Shown here: positions 51,129 through 64,000 of the stretch, in pieces | How positions within the stretch are numbered: the first letter of the stretch is position 1 | Layout of the letters: the number at the start of each line of letters is the position of its first letter | NCBI GenBank assembly: GCA_013076295.1 | Contig: RQOL01000863.1 | Coordinates: 1,554,180-1,618,179, forward strand | DNA: 64,000 bases | Direction of reading: 5' to 3' | Origin: Sanderia malayensis | Lineage: Eukaryota > Cnidaria > Scyphozoa > Semaeostomeae > Pelagiidae | Notes under the pieces: model-generated | What the model saw: the letters and a program-made list of their open reading frames with translations, nothing else | Database searches by the model: none | What the model was told of the DNA's origin: nothing | Position numbers and translations under genes: made by a program

Positions 51129-51648
51129 GGCGTTGAGATTTCGTCTTTAAGATTTCACACGCGATTCGTGAAGGGAGTGAGTTCCTCTGAGGTCCACTGA
51201 AAGAGCAAGATTGATGGCCACGTGGTGCTGGAAATCTATGCCTCCCACCTTTATTTTGACATTTGAAGTACAAAATCATGGGAAGGTCACCGAATAAATT
51301 GAATTTTGCTCTTGCTTCACCAGTAACAATTCCAATTTGTCAAAAATTGGGGTGTTGGATGGGGTGACAACATTTGGGTGAGAGCCCAATTTTCAGGCGA
51401 ACACGTTTTTAACAACAGTATGACGTATGCCCCAACCCTTCTGAATAAATCATAGAGATAGGATATATACTATATATCCTATCTCTATGGAATAAATCTA
51501 AATATAACGCGGAACTGCACAGGAGCATGTTGTTTTTGATGATAGTCACGAGACAAGCAAGCAACGAAATACAGAAAATTACTTTATTCTTTCTATTATT
51601 TCTTTTGTCTTGGGTCTTTGCTGGCAGCAAGAAAAGGAAGGAAGAAAG
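51129..51648. promoter_or_regulatory. Divergent intergenic region, LAP3 and cathepsin D
   Basis: This 520-bp region between two divergent start codons must hold both promoters. It contains the 40-bp palindrome at 51451-51490. I recognise no TATA box at a convincing distance. The promoter role is inferred from position only. Confidence 0.5.
51451..51490. repeat. AT-rich palindrome copy 2
   Basis: CATAGAGATAGGATATAT is followed by ACT-type spacer bases and its exact 18-base reverse complement, ATATATCCTATCTCTATG, then G. The same arms occur in Zic intron 1 at 18313. The whole could fold as a hairpin. Confidence 0.93.
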
Positions 51649-54122
<2,474 letters not shown>

Positions 54123-54445
54123 AGCACTGTTGTTTATTCTTGTGAACATTTAAAGAAAAAACATCACGCACGCAAGCTTATTAACCGATGTTAAGTAACT
54201 CTCTATAAATGCTTTTTTTGCTAGTAATTCTTTCTGTTGAGTGTTTTTGACATAATAATAACTCAATTTTGTTTTTGTTAACATAAAATAATACATTAAA
54301 ATATTGACAGTATTATGTTATTGCAGTTAAATTGTGCAAATAACAAGTATATTTAATTCAATAATACAACACAATTTGTCAATTTAACGCTATTTGTTGC
54401 TGTGTGAAATGAAAAGCTCACAAAATGATGTTGCGTACTTCTTCA
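54123..54445. other. Gap between convergent cathepsin D and bystin
   Basis: This 323-bp AT-rich gap holds only 3' UTR sequence. For bystin the minus strand has a variant ATTAAA (plus-strand TTTAAT at 54352-54357) and a canonical AATAAA (TTTATT at 54133-54138). Use of the latter would bring its transcript to within about 10 bp of the cathepsin D stop. Confidence 0.7.
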
Positions 54446-55768
54446 TCAATCTTCTTCCATTGGCGGTGGAATTGCATCTTCTTCATCCCTTGATTTCGAA
54501 TTGACAAGTTCACGTTTTATGTGAGGCGTAATTTTATCATGACAGTGCTTCTTGCAAAGTTCGAGCAATGCTTCTTTCTGTTCACTGGAAATATCCTCTT
54601 TGTAAATCTCTGCCAGCCTCAGGAATGCCTGGTACCACAAAATCGGCATTTCCCTGTTGTCTGACTGAAAGCGAACAAAGTGGTACACCAGTGCATCTAT
54701 AACTCGGTACGGCAATGCATATTTCTTCTCGATGAGCAGCCTCAGAAACACACTGTTAGCTCCATTGTAATCCATTTCTGCGATTTTCAACAGGGCAGCA
54801 CTCGAATGTAGCAAGGGTATGCTGCATTTGGTCAGAACACTGCCAATGATTACGGCTTCTCGCAGTGTGCAATTGCCTGCCTGGCACAATGGCAGCAAGA
54901 TGCCTTTAAAGAAAGCTGCCGGTTTGTAAAGGGCTTTCTTCAATGCCATGTACAAATGGTAGTTCAAACGTTTGTACTCTGCAATGTCGTCTCTCACCCT
55001 TGGACAAAGAACAAGGCTGTAGAATCGCTGCGCCAGCTTTGCATTGAGGTTAGATGCAAAAAGTCTGGTTGCCTGGTACATTGCAGCCGCTGTCCATGTA
55101 TCTGGATCGGTGAGATACAAAATCTCCTCCCAGTTGCTGAGCGAGGGGATGATTTTAAATGCCTTGGGCAGTTTCCCAGATCGATATCTGCTGAGGATTC
55201 TACCCACGGTTTTGTAGCAGTTGACAACCTTTTCATCCAACACAGGCTTTTCTGCTTCTACTGTCGAGAACTGAGTGTCAACCTCGAGTTTCTTCTCCTT
55301 CATCTTCTCCATTATGATGTCTGCAAGTGTTCGTCTGGCTGCAGGCTCTTTCGACATAAAAGCATTCAGTGCTTTTTCGTCTTCTCTATCCACCAGGCAT
55401 TCACCTGCGAATTTGTCCTCAGATGCAAGGAAGTCTTCATCATTATAAAATTCACCATCATCATCATCATCATCATCATCATCATAATCGTCAGCATTAA
55501 TTTTCTGACTATGCGATACTGCTGCCGCATCTTTCTTCTTTCGCTTAGGCACATCGACAATACCATATTCTTCTTCAAGCTCGTCTTGTTGAGCCCTAGC
55601 TTGCTCTAAGATCTTTTTCGATAAACCTTTTTCGACAAATTCTTCATCCAAATCCTTGCGATCACCACGGCGCTTCACGGCACGCTTTGACGTTTTCAAG
55701 GCATTCTTATCCAATATGTCGTCAGCCAAACTCTTTCTCGATGTTTTTTCAGCTTTGATCTTTCCCAT
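54446..55768 (-). CDS. BYSL: Bystin (40S ribosome biogenesis factor, Enp1)
   Basis: A single uninterrupted exon encodes 440 residues from the ATG at 55768 (MGKIKAEKTSRKSLADDIL); upstream in-frame codons have no match to the family. The N-terminal third is basic then acidic, with a run of about ten Asp encoded by a GAT repeat (plus strand 55456-55486). The bystin domain follows, with KTVGRILSRYRSGKLPKAFK, NWEEILYLTDPDTWTAAAMY, LYKPAAFFKGILLPLCQAGN, CTLREAVIIGSVL, SIPLLHSSAALLKIAEMDY and LRLLIEKKYALPYRVIDAL. Bystin is a nucleolar and cytoplasmic factor for pre-40S maturation. The lack of introns sets it apart from all the other complete genes here except the GPCR. It could reflect an ancient retrocopy or simple intron loss. 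Confidence 0.97.
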   Translation of the reverse strand: MGKIKAEKTSRKSLADDILDKNALKTSKRAVKRRGDRKDLDEEFVEKGLSKKILEQARAQQDELEEEYGIVDVPKRKKKDAAAVSHSQKINADDYDDDDDDDDDGEFYNDEDFLASEDKFAGECLVDREDEKALNAFMSKEPAARRTLADIIMEKMKEKKLEVDTQFSTVEAEKPVLDEKVVNCYKTVGRILSRYRSGKLPKAFKIIPSLSNWEEILYLTDPDTWTAAAMYQATRLFASNLNAKLAQRFYSLVLCPRVRDDIAEYKRLNYHLYMALKKALYKPAAFFKGILLPLCQAGNCTLREAVIIGSVLTKCSIPLLHSSAALLKIAEMDYNGANSVFLRLLIEKKYALPYRVIDALVYHFVRFQSDNREMPILWYQAFLRLAEIYKEDISSEQKEALLELCKKHCHDKITPHIKRELVNSKSRDEEDAIPPPMEED

Positions 55769-56144
55769 TGCGAACAAAAGCTTGAATTTTCTATTTGAAA
55801 TTTCCAGCAAAAATATCACCAAACACCTCACGTGGAATTAGGCCATTAGCACGTGCGCTGTGTTAGAGCATAGTGGAGATACTTGTGCAAGAAATGATGT
55901 CATAAATCAGAACGAGGCAATGACGACAAGAAAATATTTGAAATATGGAATTAAATTAAATTGTGTTGTTATTATAAATATAGCATATACGCAACGCTTC
56001 CGTTCACAAAATTTATTAAGCTACTCAAATAATACGAATTTTGTCAAGATCTACGAGCAAGTTTGATGTGCTAGTTTTACCGTCTTGACCTCATAACTTA
56101 AAACGAGGCATAGTATCTTTTATCTCCGTCGTGCCATATCTTTC

Positions 56145-58478
56145 GGTTGGCAAAAGATACTAGTGGTCAAAAGGACCTTACCGAGAATTGCATAAAACGA
56201 CGAATTACGAGTAACGATAATTGAGAAACGACTGCCTCTTGTCTCAAACCGACATGTTTCGTGAAAAGAAAACCTGCTGAAGCCAGATTTTTTAAGTGCT
56301 GAAAAATGACATAAAGGCCTGAATTATATTGAACTGTTTTTCGCTATTTATTTCTAAAATAGCCCCAGCTGTAATAAGTAACAGAATATTAAAATGTGAA
56401 TAATACTAAGTGCTTTCTATTATCAATTCTACATTCTACTTTTTGTATTCAATATGTTCATTTATTTGAGCACTTTTTGGTCAAAACATGGGGATATGAG
56501 TAATCGGAGGTGTTCAAATGAATTTGAAGACTTTGATTTACACCACAACCATACCACCATTCTAGGATTTGCAAGTATTTCAATGTTAAAGACTGCAATC
56601 AAAAAAGCAATATGATTTCTCGCATTTTATGGTGAAACTAGTCAAACTAATAATAAAACCGTTTTCAGAATCAAAATTGATCAAAGTAGAAATGTTTTTA
56701 CTGCCGCAAAATCGTGGACTTTGCCATTTCAACTGCGACAGCCGTGATGTCATAACCATGACAAATTGCAAGTGTTTGCACCGAAGTCTATCGTAATTTT
56801 TTTACCGTAATTTCCCAAGAAATAAAAATGAAAATGTTTTCACAAATTTGAGAATGTTTTTAGTAATTTTAGAATACGGTTGGGAAGAGTAGGTGAGGTC
56901 TGACATCACACTGTGGACAGGCGATCAGCCCGAGCGGAGGAGGAACAAGAATGGGGACTGTGCCGACACTCACACTTTCCATCGGTTTGCTTCTGGTTTC
57001 ACTAACAGAGCTTCGCAATCCATGATTTTTGACAAACTTACTCTGTGAATAGGGTTGCCACAATAATTGACAGAAGGTCTTGAGAAAGTGAAAAATTTGC
57101 ATTGCTTTTCAATGAGAAACATAATTTCCTTGGAAAATATAAAGCCACCCGCTCCCCCCAAATCAATGCAGCTATTTTTGATGGACAGGTTTATCAGGGA
57201 GTGCTGAAAACACTTTCCAAACATCCTCAACATTGAACATGAAAATGTTGGTCCGACACAAGGTTAGCAAAAAATTATCCCAAATTAATCCCACGCAATT
57301 TTGCCCAATTTTCTCCACAGAGGCCCCAAACTTGCCATTGTTTTTTGCTCTTCCGCAAGACAGACAAGGCTCGCACACAAAAATATTCAACAATGTAAAC
57401 ATACTGATTTTCCGGCCTTTCTAACTTTAACAACTCATGACTTGGTTGCAGCTGTACATACGAAAACCGGCAATCATGTTTTTTAATTTGAAACATTATT
57501 CAATTCCTTCAATTTGCTTTTTATTTTGAATCGTTTGTGAATAATCCCAAATTAAGATGAGGGGTTAAAGTTGTTGGATGGCTAGGCCATCACTTCAGGA
57601 CAAACTGTTTGCATAACATAACATAACATAACATACGTTTTTTGGTAAAGCAGGTCATGTTGCGGGCGGCATGACTGCCGATGTGGACCTGCTGTAACCC
57701 ACCCCCTCCCACCCCTACTAAAACCCTGTCCCACTTAAAACTTTATAATTTAATATGTGAGATAAATAAATAAGTTTAGAAATAAATATAGTCACTGTCC
57801 AAATTAGTGTTCAAAAATGCTTCTTTTTTAAAATTAATGTCTTTTAAAACTTTTTCTTTTTTCAGATGGTTTTTAAAAGTGTCAATGCTTGAATTACTGT
57901 CCCTTATATTCCGACTTAGCTTGTTCCATAGTACAGGGCCCCTATATCTGATTGTTTCTCTTCCAATTTCTTTTCTTGGTCTAATAATTTCGAATGTTGT
58001 TCCTTTGTACTTGTGCTCCTTTACTTTAAACAATGCACTGACTCGTGTGTCTTTTACCTCCTCTTTGCATTCTTTCATAATGGTCAGAATCCTTCTGTTG
58101 TAAAGGTGACCTATGGGCATCCAATTTGCTCTTTTGCTCTTTGAAATGTTTAATCATCTCATGTTTTGCTTTGTTGGATTTGGAATCATCTACATCTATC
58201 ATTGTGCATTTATGTTTTATGTACTTAACAGATAACTGAAATGTTTAATCATCTCATGTTTTGCTTTGTTTCATTTCAAACTTGTTATTTCTTCCACCTC
58301 TCCAACATTGGTCCATTGGTTTTAGTCCGCCATTACAAAATATGCGAGGCGAGAGTACAATACAATAATACCGAGTATTGAGTATGCCATCTTCTGATTT
58401 CCGATAATTGGCTGTCGTGAGATCCGAATAATTCGTTTTCGGAAAGGTCCTTTTGACCACTAGTATCTTTTGCCAACC
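56145..58478. mobile_element. Interval bounded by 35-bp inverted repeats
   Basis: Positions 56145-56179 (GGTTGGCAAAAGATACTAGT and onward to GGACCTT) are the exact reverse complement of 58444-58478. The 2.33 kb between includes a LINE fragment. Either it is a DNA element with these as (sub)terminal repeats and a LINE inside, or an inverted duplication flanking the promoters. Confidence 0.55.
57776..58120 (-). pseudogene. Fragment of a LINE reverse-transcriptase C-terminus
   Basis: A 114-residue open frame starts MPIGHLYNRRILTIMKE and continues with KYKGTTFEIIRPRKEIGRET, RYRGPVLWNKLS and SSIDTFKNHLKK. The RYRGPxLWNxLP...SLxxFKxxLK arrangement is the usual very C-terminal part of non-LTR retrotransposon polymerase proteins in invertebrates. 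The upstream polymerase domains are absent, so it is a 5'-truncated copy. A (CATAA)n run lies about 140 bp beyond its stop, where a LINE tail repeat would be expected. Confidence 0.75.
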
Positions 58479-58656
58479 ATATCTTTCATTCTTTTCGAAG
58501 AAAATAAGATTTTACAATTTAATTACGAAGCGAGTTTAACTTATTACGTCTTTTAACATTAACGCTAATAAAAGTAATATCAATCTGATTAAAAGCCATG
58601 AAGTAAAACAAAATTTGTAAATACGCTTATGTCAGTGAGAGCTGAACATCACAACA

Positions 58657-61600
58657 ATGGGGAAGAGATCAAGAGAGAAGAAATTAATGGAGTCTGTTGG
58701 GAAAAGGCGACAAATGATTCAACTAGATGGTGTTAATCGAAGATCAGGTAATATCCGTCATGTACCTGTTAGTTGCGCTCAACTTTAGCTCAATTTTTCC
58801 CAATTCAATTAGATACATCATCAACAACACACATGTAGAAACATGGTGTGCAGATTAGTAGGGTTGGGGGCGGGGTTTGTTCAGATCAGGGGAAGCATAG
58901 AGGTACCCTATTTCCAATCTATTACCTATTAAACCTAATGCAATTGCTTTTACTTTTAGTTATTTCTACAGATGGTAACACTGGCATACAACAATCTCTT
59001 AAAGCCACAAAAGTTTCAGGTATAAATCAGGACAACAGTTTGGAAGAGCTCCACTTTTGACCATCTTGTGATGTTGGAGAAAAAACACCCAATAATATAA
59101 TATTTAAAATCTTTAATTTACTGTATAAAGCCTACTTTAACTTGGCATACACATTTTTTATTTTATAAGAAACCTAGCTCAAGCCCTACTAGTAGAAGTT
59201 TCTTAAATTTTCTATCGTTTTCTATTGTTAAGAGAAGCAATAGAACAAAAGAATCTATTGTAATTTAGCACAAATTCTACTAGTAAGTTTCTTATAAAGT
59301 GGTTTCTTATAAAAAAAACGTGTAGCACAGCCTCATTTATTGATTGACTCAACTGCTGGCATCTGTAACAGCAAGCTATTAGATTTTTTTAACTGTTTAC
59401 ATTTGTTTTGTGCAGGTATTGGTTTGCTTGGTGCATATGATGAAGACAGTGATGATGACTCTGGTAAGTTAATGTCACAGCGTAGACACACAATGTGTAA
59501 TGTATAGAGTCTGGTGAAGTCTTAGTATAGTAGTAAAGTATTGCAATAGTATGCCTAGTTAGTATAGTAGTATATTAGTGTAGTAAGTATGGTAGTATAG
59601 TACTAATAGTAGTATTTATTAACTACTTATTAACTTATTTACTTGATAACTACTTATTTCAATACCCAGGCTGCCAGAGTCCATTTGCTGGTCCTGTAAT
59701 GGCCAAGGCTTCTGAACCGGTACGAGAAGTCAAAATGGAAGATGAATTAGCTGGCTTCTTAGCAGTATGTCTTTCAATTGTCTTGTTTCAATAGCATGCT
59801 AATGAATATATTTTTGTTTAATTTTCATCTAAAATGCTAGCTTTCTCTAACTGCAGTTCAAATCTTTCTTCAGGAAATCAATGCGATTAGTGAGCAACCA
59901 ACTTCTAATACTCAACAGCAACAAAGTCAGACAAAAACCACCCCTGTTGCAGAAGCGTATAATCCAGAGGCATTTGATCCATATACGCAAAGTGAGTAGC
60001 ATTTTTTCTTTGATAACTCTCCCTTACACCACCTTGAATGCACAGGTATGCCAATGCATATCAAAGTTTAGGGGGACAGGGCTACGTTACATCTTTTGTG
60101 GCATTTTTGTTATTTTCTGAAATAGTGTTGTGGACACTTGTCTTTGGTTCCACCAGGTTCTGAAATCCCCAATGTTATACAGCAAAAACCTGCTTATAAA
60201 AAGCTACAATTCTTGCACCAAGCTTATTTACTAAAAACAATGAACTATTGTTTCTTCTATTGTTCCAGTCGTATTGTGATGTAATACATATTTTGATTTT
60301 GATTCTTTGAAAGGCCACTTACTGCCAGAGCCATGGCAAGCGGTGCATGATGAATCCAGTGGCTATCATTACTATTGGAATTGTGAGACGAACGAAGTGC
60401 AATGGATTCCACCTCCAGCACTAGTAAAGTCAGATGTGCCCCTCCCTGTTGCTGCTACAACGCTTCCAGCAGCCACTCCTACAAAGGTGGATTCACCAGC
60501 TATCACCGCAACGTCTTCTGCTGCAAGTAGCGAGACTGTTACCGGCAATGAAGGTATGCTTCTAGAGTTTGCTTGCATGTGTAGCATATGTACGGTACTT
60601 GCAATATTGCATGCTACAGTTAACACTGTATATTTCGAACTTGTGCGGTCGTAACTGATGTCATGTTATTGATTCGTAGAGTTCAAGTCTGTTGGTAAAG
60701 ACTCAGAAGAGGAACAAAGGAAAAAAGACTTTTCCTCGAAACTTGCAGGGCTCAGCAAAAAAGAAAGGATCAAACTACTGCTTGAGAAGAATAAAATATC
60801 AACGGATACAATGCTGAGTACTGCTGATAAAAAGGATGGTTTGAGACAGGAAGATGCACTAAGTACAAAGAAGGAAGCATTAGAAACACTGCAACGCAAT
60901 TCTGGCTTGGTTGTAGAAGATGCGGCCCCCATGTCAGCAAGTGGGGGTATTGACAACCGGGTGTCTACCCTCGTTGCGGGATATGAAAGTGATGGGTCTG
61001 ATGCTGGCCAAGATCAAAACGAGGCTGGTGTTTGCGATGTTAGTTGCTCTGTCCAAAAGGAGGCATCTGTACAAGATTCGGGGGTTGAAAAGTTTGCAGA
61101 CGAAGTTGAAGAGAAGAGTGTTTCCAGAAATGAAGAAGATGGAGGTTCAGTGGAGCCAGGTAGCGTCAGAGATGAAGATCAGGCAAGCGAAATTGAAGAG
61201 TACATTGTTAAAGACAGTACTGACGATTTCGATTGCTTGGAAGAATTTAAGCTCGCAGCTAAGCATGGTCTGGATGCGGGAATGGCGGAGGAATCAAATG
61301 GAAAAGCAGCGGAGGAGATTTTTGATGAGAGTGATGTACAGGAAAATGCAAAGGCTGCGGAGGTGGATGGAGAGGGTAGCGCTGCACAGGTGCGTTCCGT
61401 GGACATCTTCGCAGAGGAATTCGGAGTTGGAAGAGACACGAGGCGCGGTGATGGACAGTCGGCTGAGGAGAATAGTGCTAATGAAATAAATGAGAAAGAT
61501 GACGCAATAGAAAGTTGCGTGGATGGAGAAGATGAGCCAGCGGAAGATCATGGTGTTGATGATGAGAGTCACGAAGGTGAAGAAGGGAGAGAATGTGAGG

Positions 61601-64000
61601 AGAAACAAAGAAGAAGACAAAGAAAGGAGGGGTCTGCACATCGCAAGAGTAGAGATAAAAGAAAGCATAAGAAGAAGAAGGACAAGAAGCGTGAGGAAAG
61701 TCGGAGAGATGGATCGAGGAAGAATAAGAAGAAGCATAAAGAAAGAAGTGATGAAAGGTTGGTGACGGAGGAAGATAGATCAAGCCCAAGTGCTGAAGAA
61801 GAAGTTGAAGAGGGTGAGATACTGTCCGTTAACGAGGTTTCAAGAAAGGAAGAAGAAGTGAATAAGGGTTTGGAAAATGATGGTGAATGTGAAGTGAAGC
61901 GGGAAGATGAGCCTGTGGAGTCGATGACGTTGTTGACGGAGACAGAAAGAAGTGAAGAAGAGAAGAAGGAAGATGTGGAAAGAAAAGAGAAGGAAGAAGT
62001 GAAAGCGAAAGAAGATGTGGAGAATGAAATTCATGATTTTGCTCAAATGCTACTCGAAGGTATGTAAGAATATTTACTTCTAGAAATATTCATTTTTAAT
62101 CTGATTACGTTTCAGCTAGATTTAATCATTCATTTACTTAACTTTATTATTATTCATCACTCTTAATCAACTGATCATTGATTTTTCGAACAGGTGCGTT
62201 AGAGGACGATCCAAAAGAGGCTACGGCTGAAGTCGAGACAGGCGAAGATATGGAAATAAGCGAAAACGAGACAGATGATGAAGATTCCCGTCCTCCTTTG
62301 CCTTTAGAATCTCGATCCGATGACACAAATCTACATCAAAGATCTGACTCACATGATCGTAATTATTTTCAGTTATCTCTACCTTTTACAGCAATTTTAT
62401 TCCACTATACTCTATTGTTTTTACTAGAAACATTAGCTAATACATCTTATTGCCTTAACTACATAACTACATTGCTATAACATACATGTCTGGACTTATG
62501 GCAGAGTTCTTTGCTTTAGTTCTGTAAGCTGCTTAAAGTTGATTCCAAATAGTTTTTGCAATGATCACATTTGCTTGTTTGTTTTAGTTCAAGAAGAAGG
62601 AGACTATTCAAAATACAACGATGAGGATGCAAGGGTATGTACTGTAATATTTTTTCTCATCATCTCACCCCTGAAAAGATTGCAAGGTTTACTTGTATCA
62701 GCGTGAAAAGGCGGTTGACCAGGGGGTCACGTCTTTTGTTTCTGCTCATTTTAGTACGCATTGCTAGTTGCAGTGTACTGAGGCACAGTCTACAGTGTAC
62801 AGTAGAATATTTTGAAGTATAACGTGCAACATGTAAAGTGCTAATTACAGTGTACTGAGGCACAGTGTACATTGTATAGTAAATTATTTTGAACGTCTAA
62901 CATGTAACGTGTAGCATGTAGCGTTTAGCGTGTGCCGTGCAACGTTTAGCATATAACGTGCGATTCTTTTTTAGCTGAGAATAGCTGACACATCGCGAAC
63001 GATATTCGATAAGCTGGCGTTTCTTGAAGTCACGCGAAAGGGACTAACAAATTTTCAAGTGATTCTTATTGAAACAGAGGTGAGAAATGAGTTTCTTTCT
63101 TTCGTATTTGTCTCTCGTGTCACGTTGTTTGCTTGCAGCGTCCAAGCAGCTCCTTGCAGCGTCCTAGCAACTCCTTGCAGCCCGCCACTTGTTTTTTTGG
63201 TCAACTGACTGTGGGTGGGAGAGAGAAGGAGAGGCAACACAGAGAGATGGAGAGTTTGACACGAATAAATGTTGCTCTGGTCGCAGCTAGGAAATACCAA
63301 CGATCCATGCAGCACTGTGAAATTACAACACAACTGCCAAGATATTTTAAATCTCTTCGCTCAAGGATGCTATTACCGCCACGTGTAATTATGGCTGAAA
63401 CATGTCTCTGAACGTGAGCCTGTTTCTGAACTCGAACTTGTGCTTTATGCCTTTGAATACTCTGTATGAGAATTTCCAACATTCTGCATGAGAATTTCCA
63501 ACATTCTGCATTTCAATTTCCTTTGTACTATGTGTACATTGATACTGTGTGCCTAAAGATTATTCACCTCTGTTATAATCGAACTTGGAAGCTTCGGTAA
63601 TGATATAACAGACATAATAGAAGAAGCACTCTCGAAGGCAAGGTTCAAATGTAGTTCAACTGCTCACGGTAAGTATAAGGTAAGTGATAATCGCTCTGAT
63701 GATTACTAGTCGTATATAACGTGTCAGTGATAGATTTAACTTGTAGTTTCACTAGTATTAATTTGTGTGCGTAGTGAGACCCTATTGCTGGATTGCAGCA
63801 TCTTGTATGACAAGATATTGCAGCTCAGCGCAATGCTATAGCAATGATTGTTAGTTGTATACTCCTAATCAATTCTCATGCATTTCAAGTGTATGGGTAA
63901 AGGTAGGTACGTAAGAACTGTAGCATTTTTAAAGCGTTGATTCGCTCCGTATATTCGCTACGTATCGTCTCTTTTTAGACACGCATGAATGACTGGCGAA
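58657..64000 (+). CDS. FNBP4: FNBP4-like WW-domain protein, 3' end cut by window edge
   Basis: Eleven exons are seen in phase: 58657-58747, 58972-59019, 59416-59463, 59670-59764, 59874-59991, 60314-60553, 60680-62059, 62194-62358, 62588-62634, 62975-63079, and 63979 to the edge. They give 786 residues so far. Family marks in order: start MGKRSREKK, GLLGAYDEDSDDDS, EDELAGFLAEINAIS, a WW domain at about 137-166 (PEPWQAVHDESSGYHYYWNC, then VQWIPPP), then ADTSRTIFDKLAFLEVTRKG, TNFQVILIETE and TRMNDWR. A second WW domain is expected to the right. FNBP4 WW domains bind proline-rich ligands, including formin FH1 regions; the protein is mostly nuclear. Exon 7 (1,380 nt) is extremely rich in Glu, Asp, Lys and Arg with no clear fold, including KKHKERSDE-type basic blocks. 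Introns carry family A-like and E-like repeats. Confidence 0.93.
59150..59327. mobile_element. MITE with TTTCTTATAAAA-type ends in FNBP4 intron 2
   Basis: The left end is TACACATTTTTTATTTTATA then AGAAACCTAG; the right end is TTTCTTATAAAAAAAACGTG then TAGC. The central CTATCGTTTTCTATTGTTAA forms a hairpin with AAGCAATAGAACAAAAG. It is similar in layout to family E. Confidence 0.65.
59513..59630. repeat. AGTATAGTAGT-rich simple repeat
   Basis: Repeated AGTATAGT / AGTAGTATA motifs run through the FNBP4 intron between exons 3 and 4. Confidence 0.85.
60174..60272. mobile_element. Half of a MITE family A copy
   Basis: TATACAGCAAAAACCTGCTT, then AACAATGAACTATTGTTTCT, matches the left half and core of family A. 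No right end follows before FNBP4 exon 6. Confidence 0.6.
62763..62966. repeat. Duplication and short repeats in FNBP4 intron 9
   Basis: CAGTGTACTGAGGCACAGT occurs at about 62772 and 62850, each followed by TACA..GTA..ATTTTGAA, so about 78 bp is duplicated. The right part repeats ACGTGTAGCATGTAGCGTTT-like motifs up to exon 10. Confidence 0.82.
63469..63513. repeat. 22-bp tandem duplication
   Basis: GAGAATTTCCAACATTCTGC plus AT occurs twice in direct tandem, in the FNBP4 intron before exon 11. Confidence 0.9.

Larger units (their letters stand above)
55769..58656. other. Bystin-FNBP4 divergent gap with repeat insertions
   Basis: This 2.9 kb between two divergent start codons contains a pair of 35-bp inverted repeats (56145-56179 and 58444-58478), a LINE 3' fragment and a short (CATAA)n run at about 57616-57638. 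I see no other gene. Confidence 0.75.

Noticed and set aside
54956..55609. 217-codon plus-strand frame
   Set aside because: It is antisense to bystin; its Ile run is the complement of the Asp-coding GAT repeat.
55769..55831. Extension of bystin upstream of MGKIKAEK
   Set aside because: No ATG precedes it, and the family begins at the MGK-type start.
61294..61737. Minus-strand frames of 86-147 codons across FNBP4 exon 7
   Set aside because: They are antisense shadows of Glu/Lys-rich codons, which read as Leu/Ser/Phe-rich sequence.
63591..63680. Possible alternative FNBP4 exon near CACGGTAAGTATAAGG
   Set aside because: It has a good donor-like site, but no matching acceptor in phase and no family sequence; exon 10 joins exon 11 directly as ETE-TRMNDWR.

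Overview
The window is animal nuclear DNA. It is AT-rich, its coding parts are cut into many short exons with GT..AG introns, and every confidently placed gene belongs to a family found in animals. I identify ten protein-coding genes, two of them cut by the window edges, and see no tRNA, rRNA, CRISPR array or bacterial-type operon. The Zic protein has a C-x4-C fifth zinc finger and I see no ZOC-type motif in its N-terminal part. Together with the repeat types, this makes me lean to a non-bilaterian animal such as a sponge, cnidarian or placozoan. That is an inference, not a determination.

Layout, left to right. 1-920 (-): intronless class A GPCR, cut at the left edge. 4524-9567 (-): eight exons of an ANKS1/Odin-like ankyrin-repeat protein whose 3' exons I cannot find. 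11330-22328 (-): four-exon Zic transcription factor with large repeat-filled introns. 22329-33607: an 11 kb gene-free stretch upstream of Zic. 33608-39327 (-): CSTPP1 (C11orf49), ten exons, divergent from PIH1D1 (39471-41229, +), with 143 bp between the two start codons. 41774-43794 (-): SLC49A4/DIRC2, a lysosomal MFS transporter. 44409-45055: minisatellite containing telomere-like TTAGGG repeats. 45151-51128 (-): LAP3 leucine aminopeptidase, 16 exons including a 16-nt microexon. 51649-54122 (+): cathepsin D, nine exons. 54446-55768 (-): bystin, one exon. 58657 to the right edge (+): FNBP4, eleven exons seen, continuing outside the window.

The exon models were assembled by hand from splice sites, reading phase and family similarity. 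In the LAP3, cathepsin D, PIH1D1, SLC49A4, Zic, CSTPP1, ANKS1-like and FNBP4 models the joined phases close without a frameshift. The genes are mostly housekeeping (proteolysis, ribosome biogenesis, co-chaperone, centriolar satellite) plus one developmental regulator, and I see no pathway cluster. Three divergent pairs (CSTPP1/PIH1D1, LAP3/cathepsin D, bystin/FNBP4) could share promoters.

Between and inside the genes are many short non-autonomous DNA transposons in at least six terminal-inverted-repeat families, several tandem repeats and one LINE 3' fragment. I found no convincing undescribed molecular system. The most unusual items are the metal-ligand microexon in LAP3, the TTAGGG minisatellite, a near-perfect 40-bp palindrome present at two loci, the nested and amplified MITEs, and a GPCR lacking two usually conserved residues.
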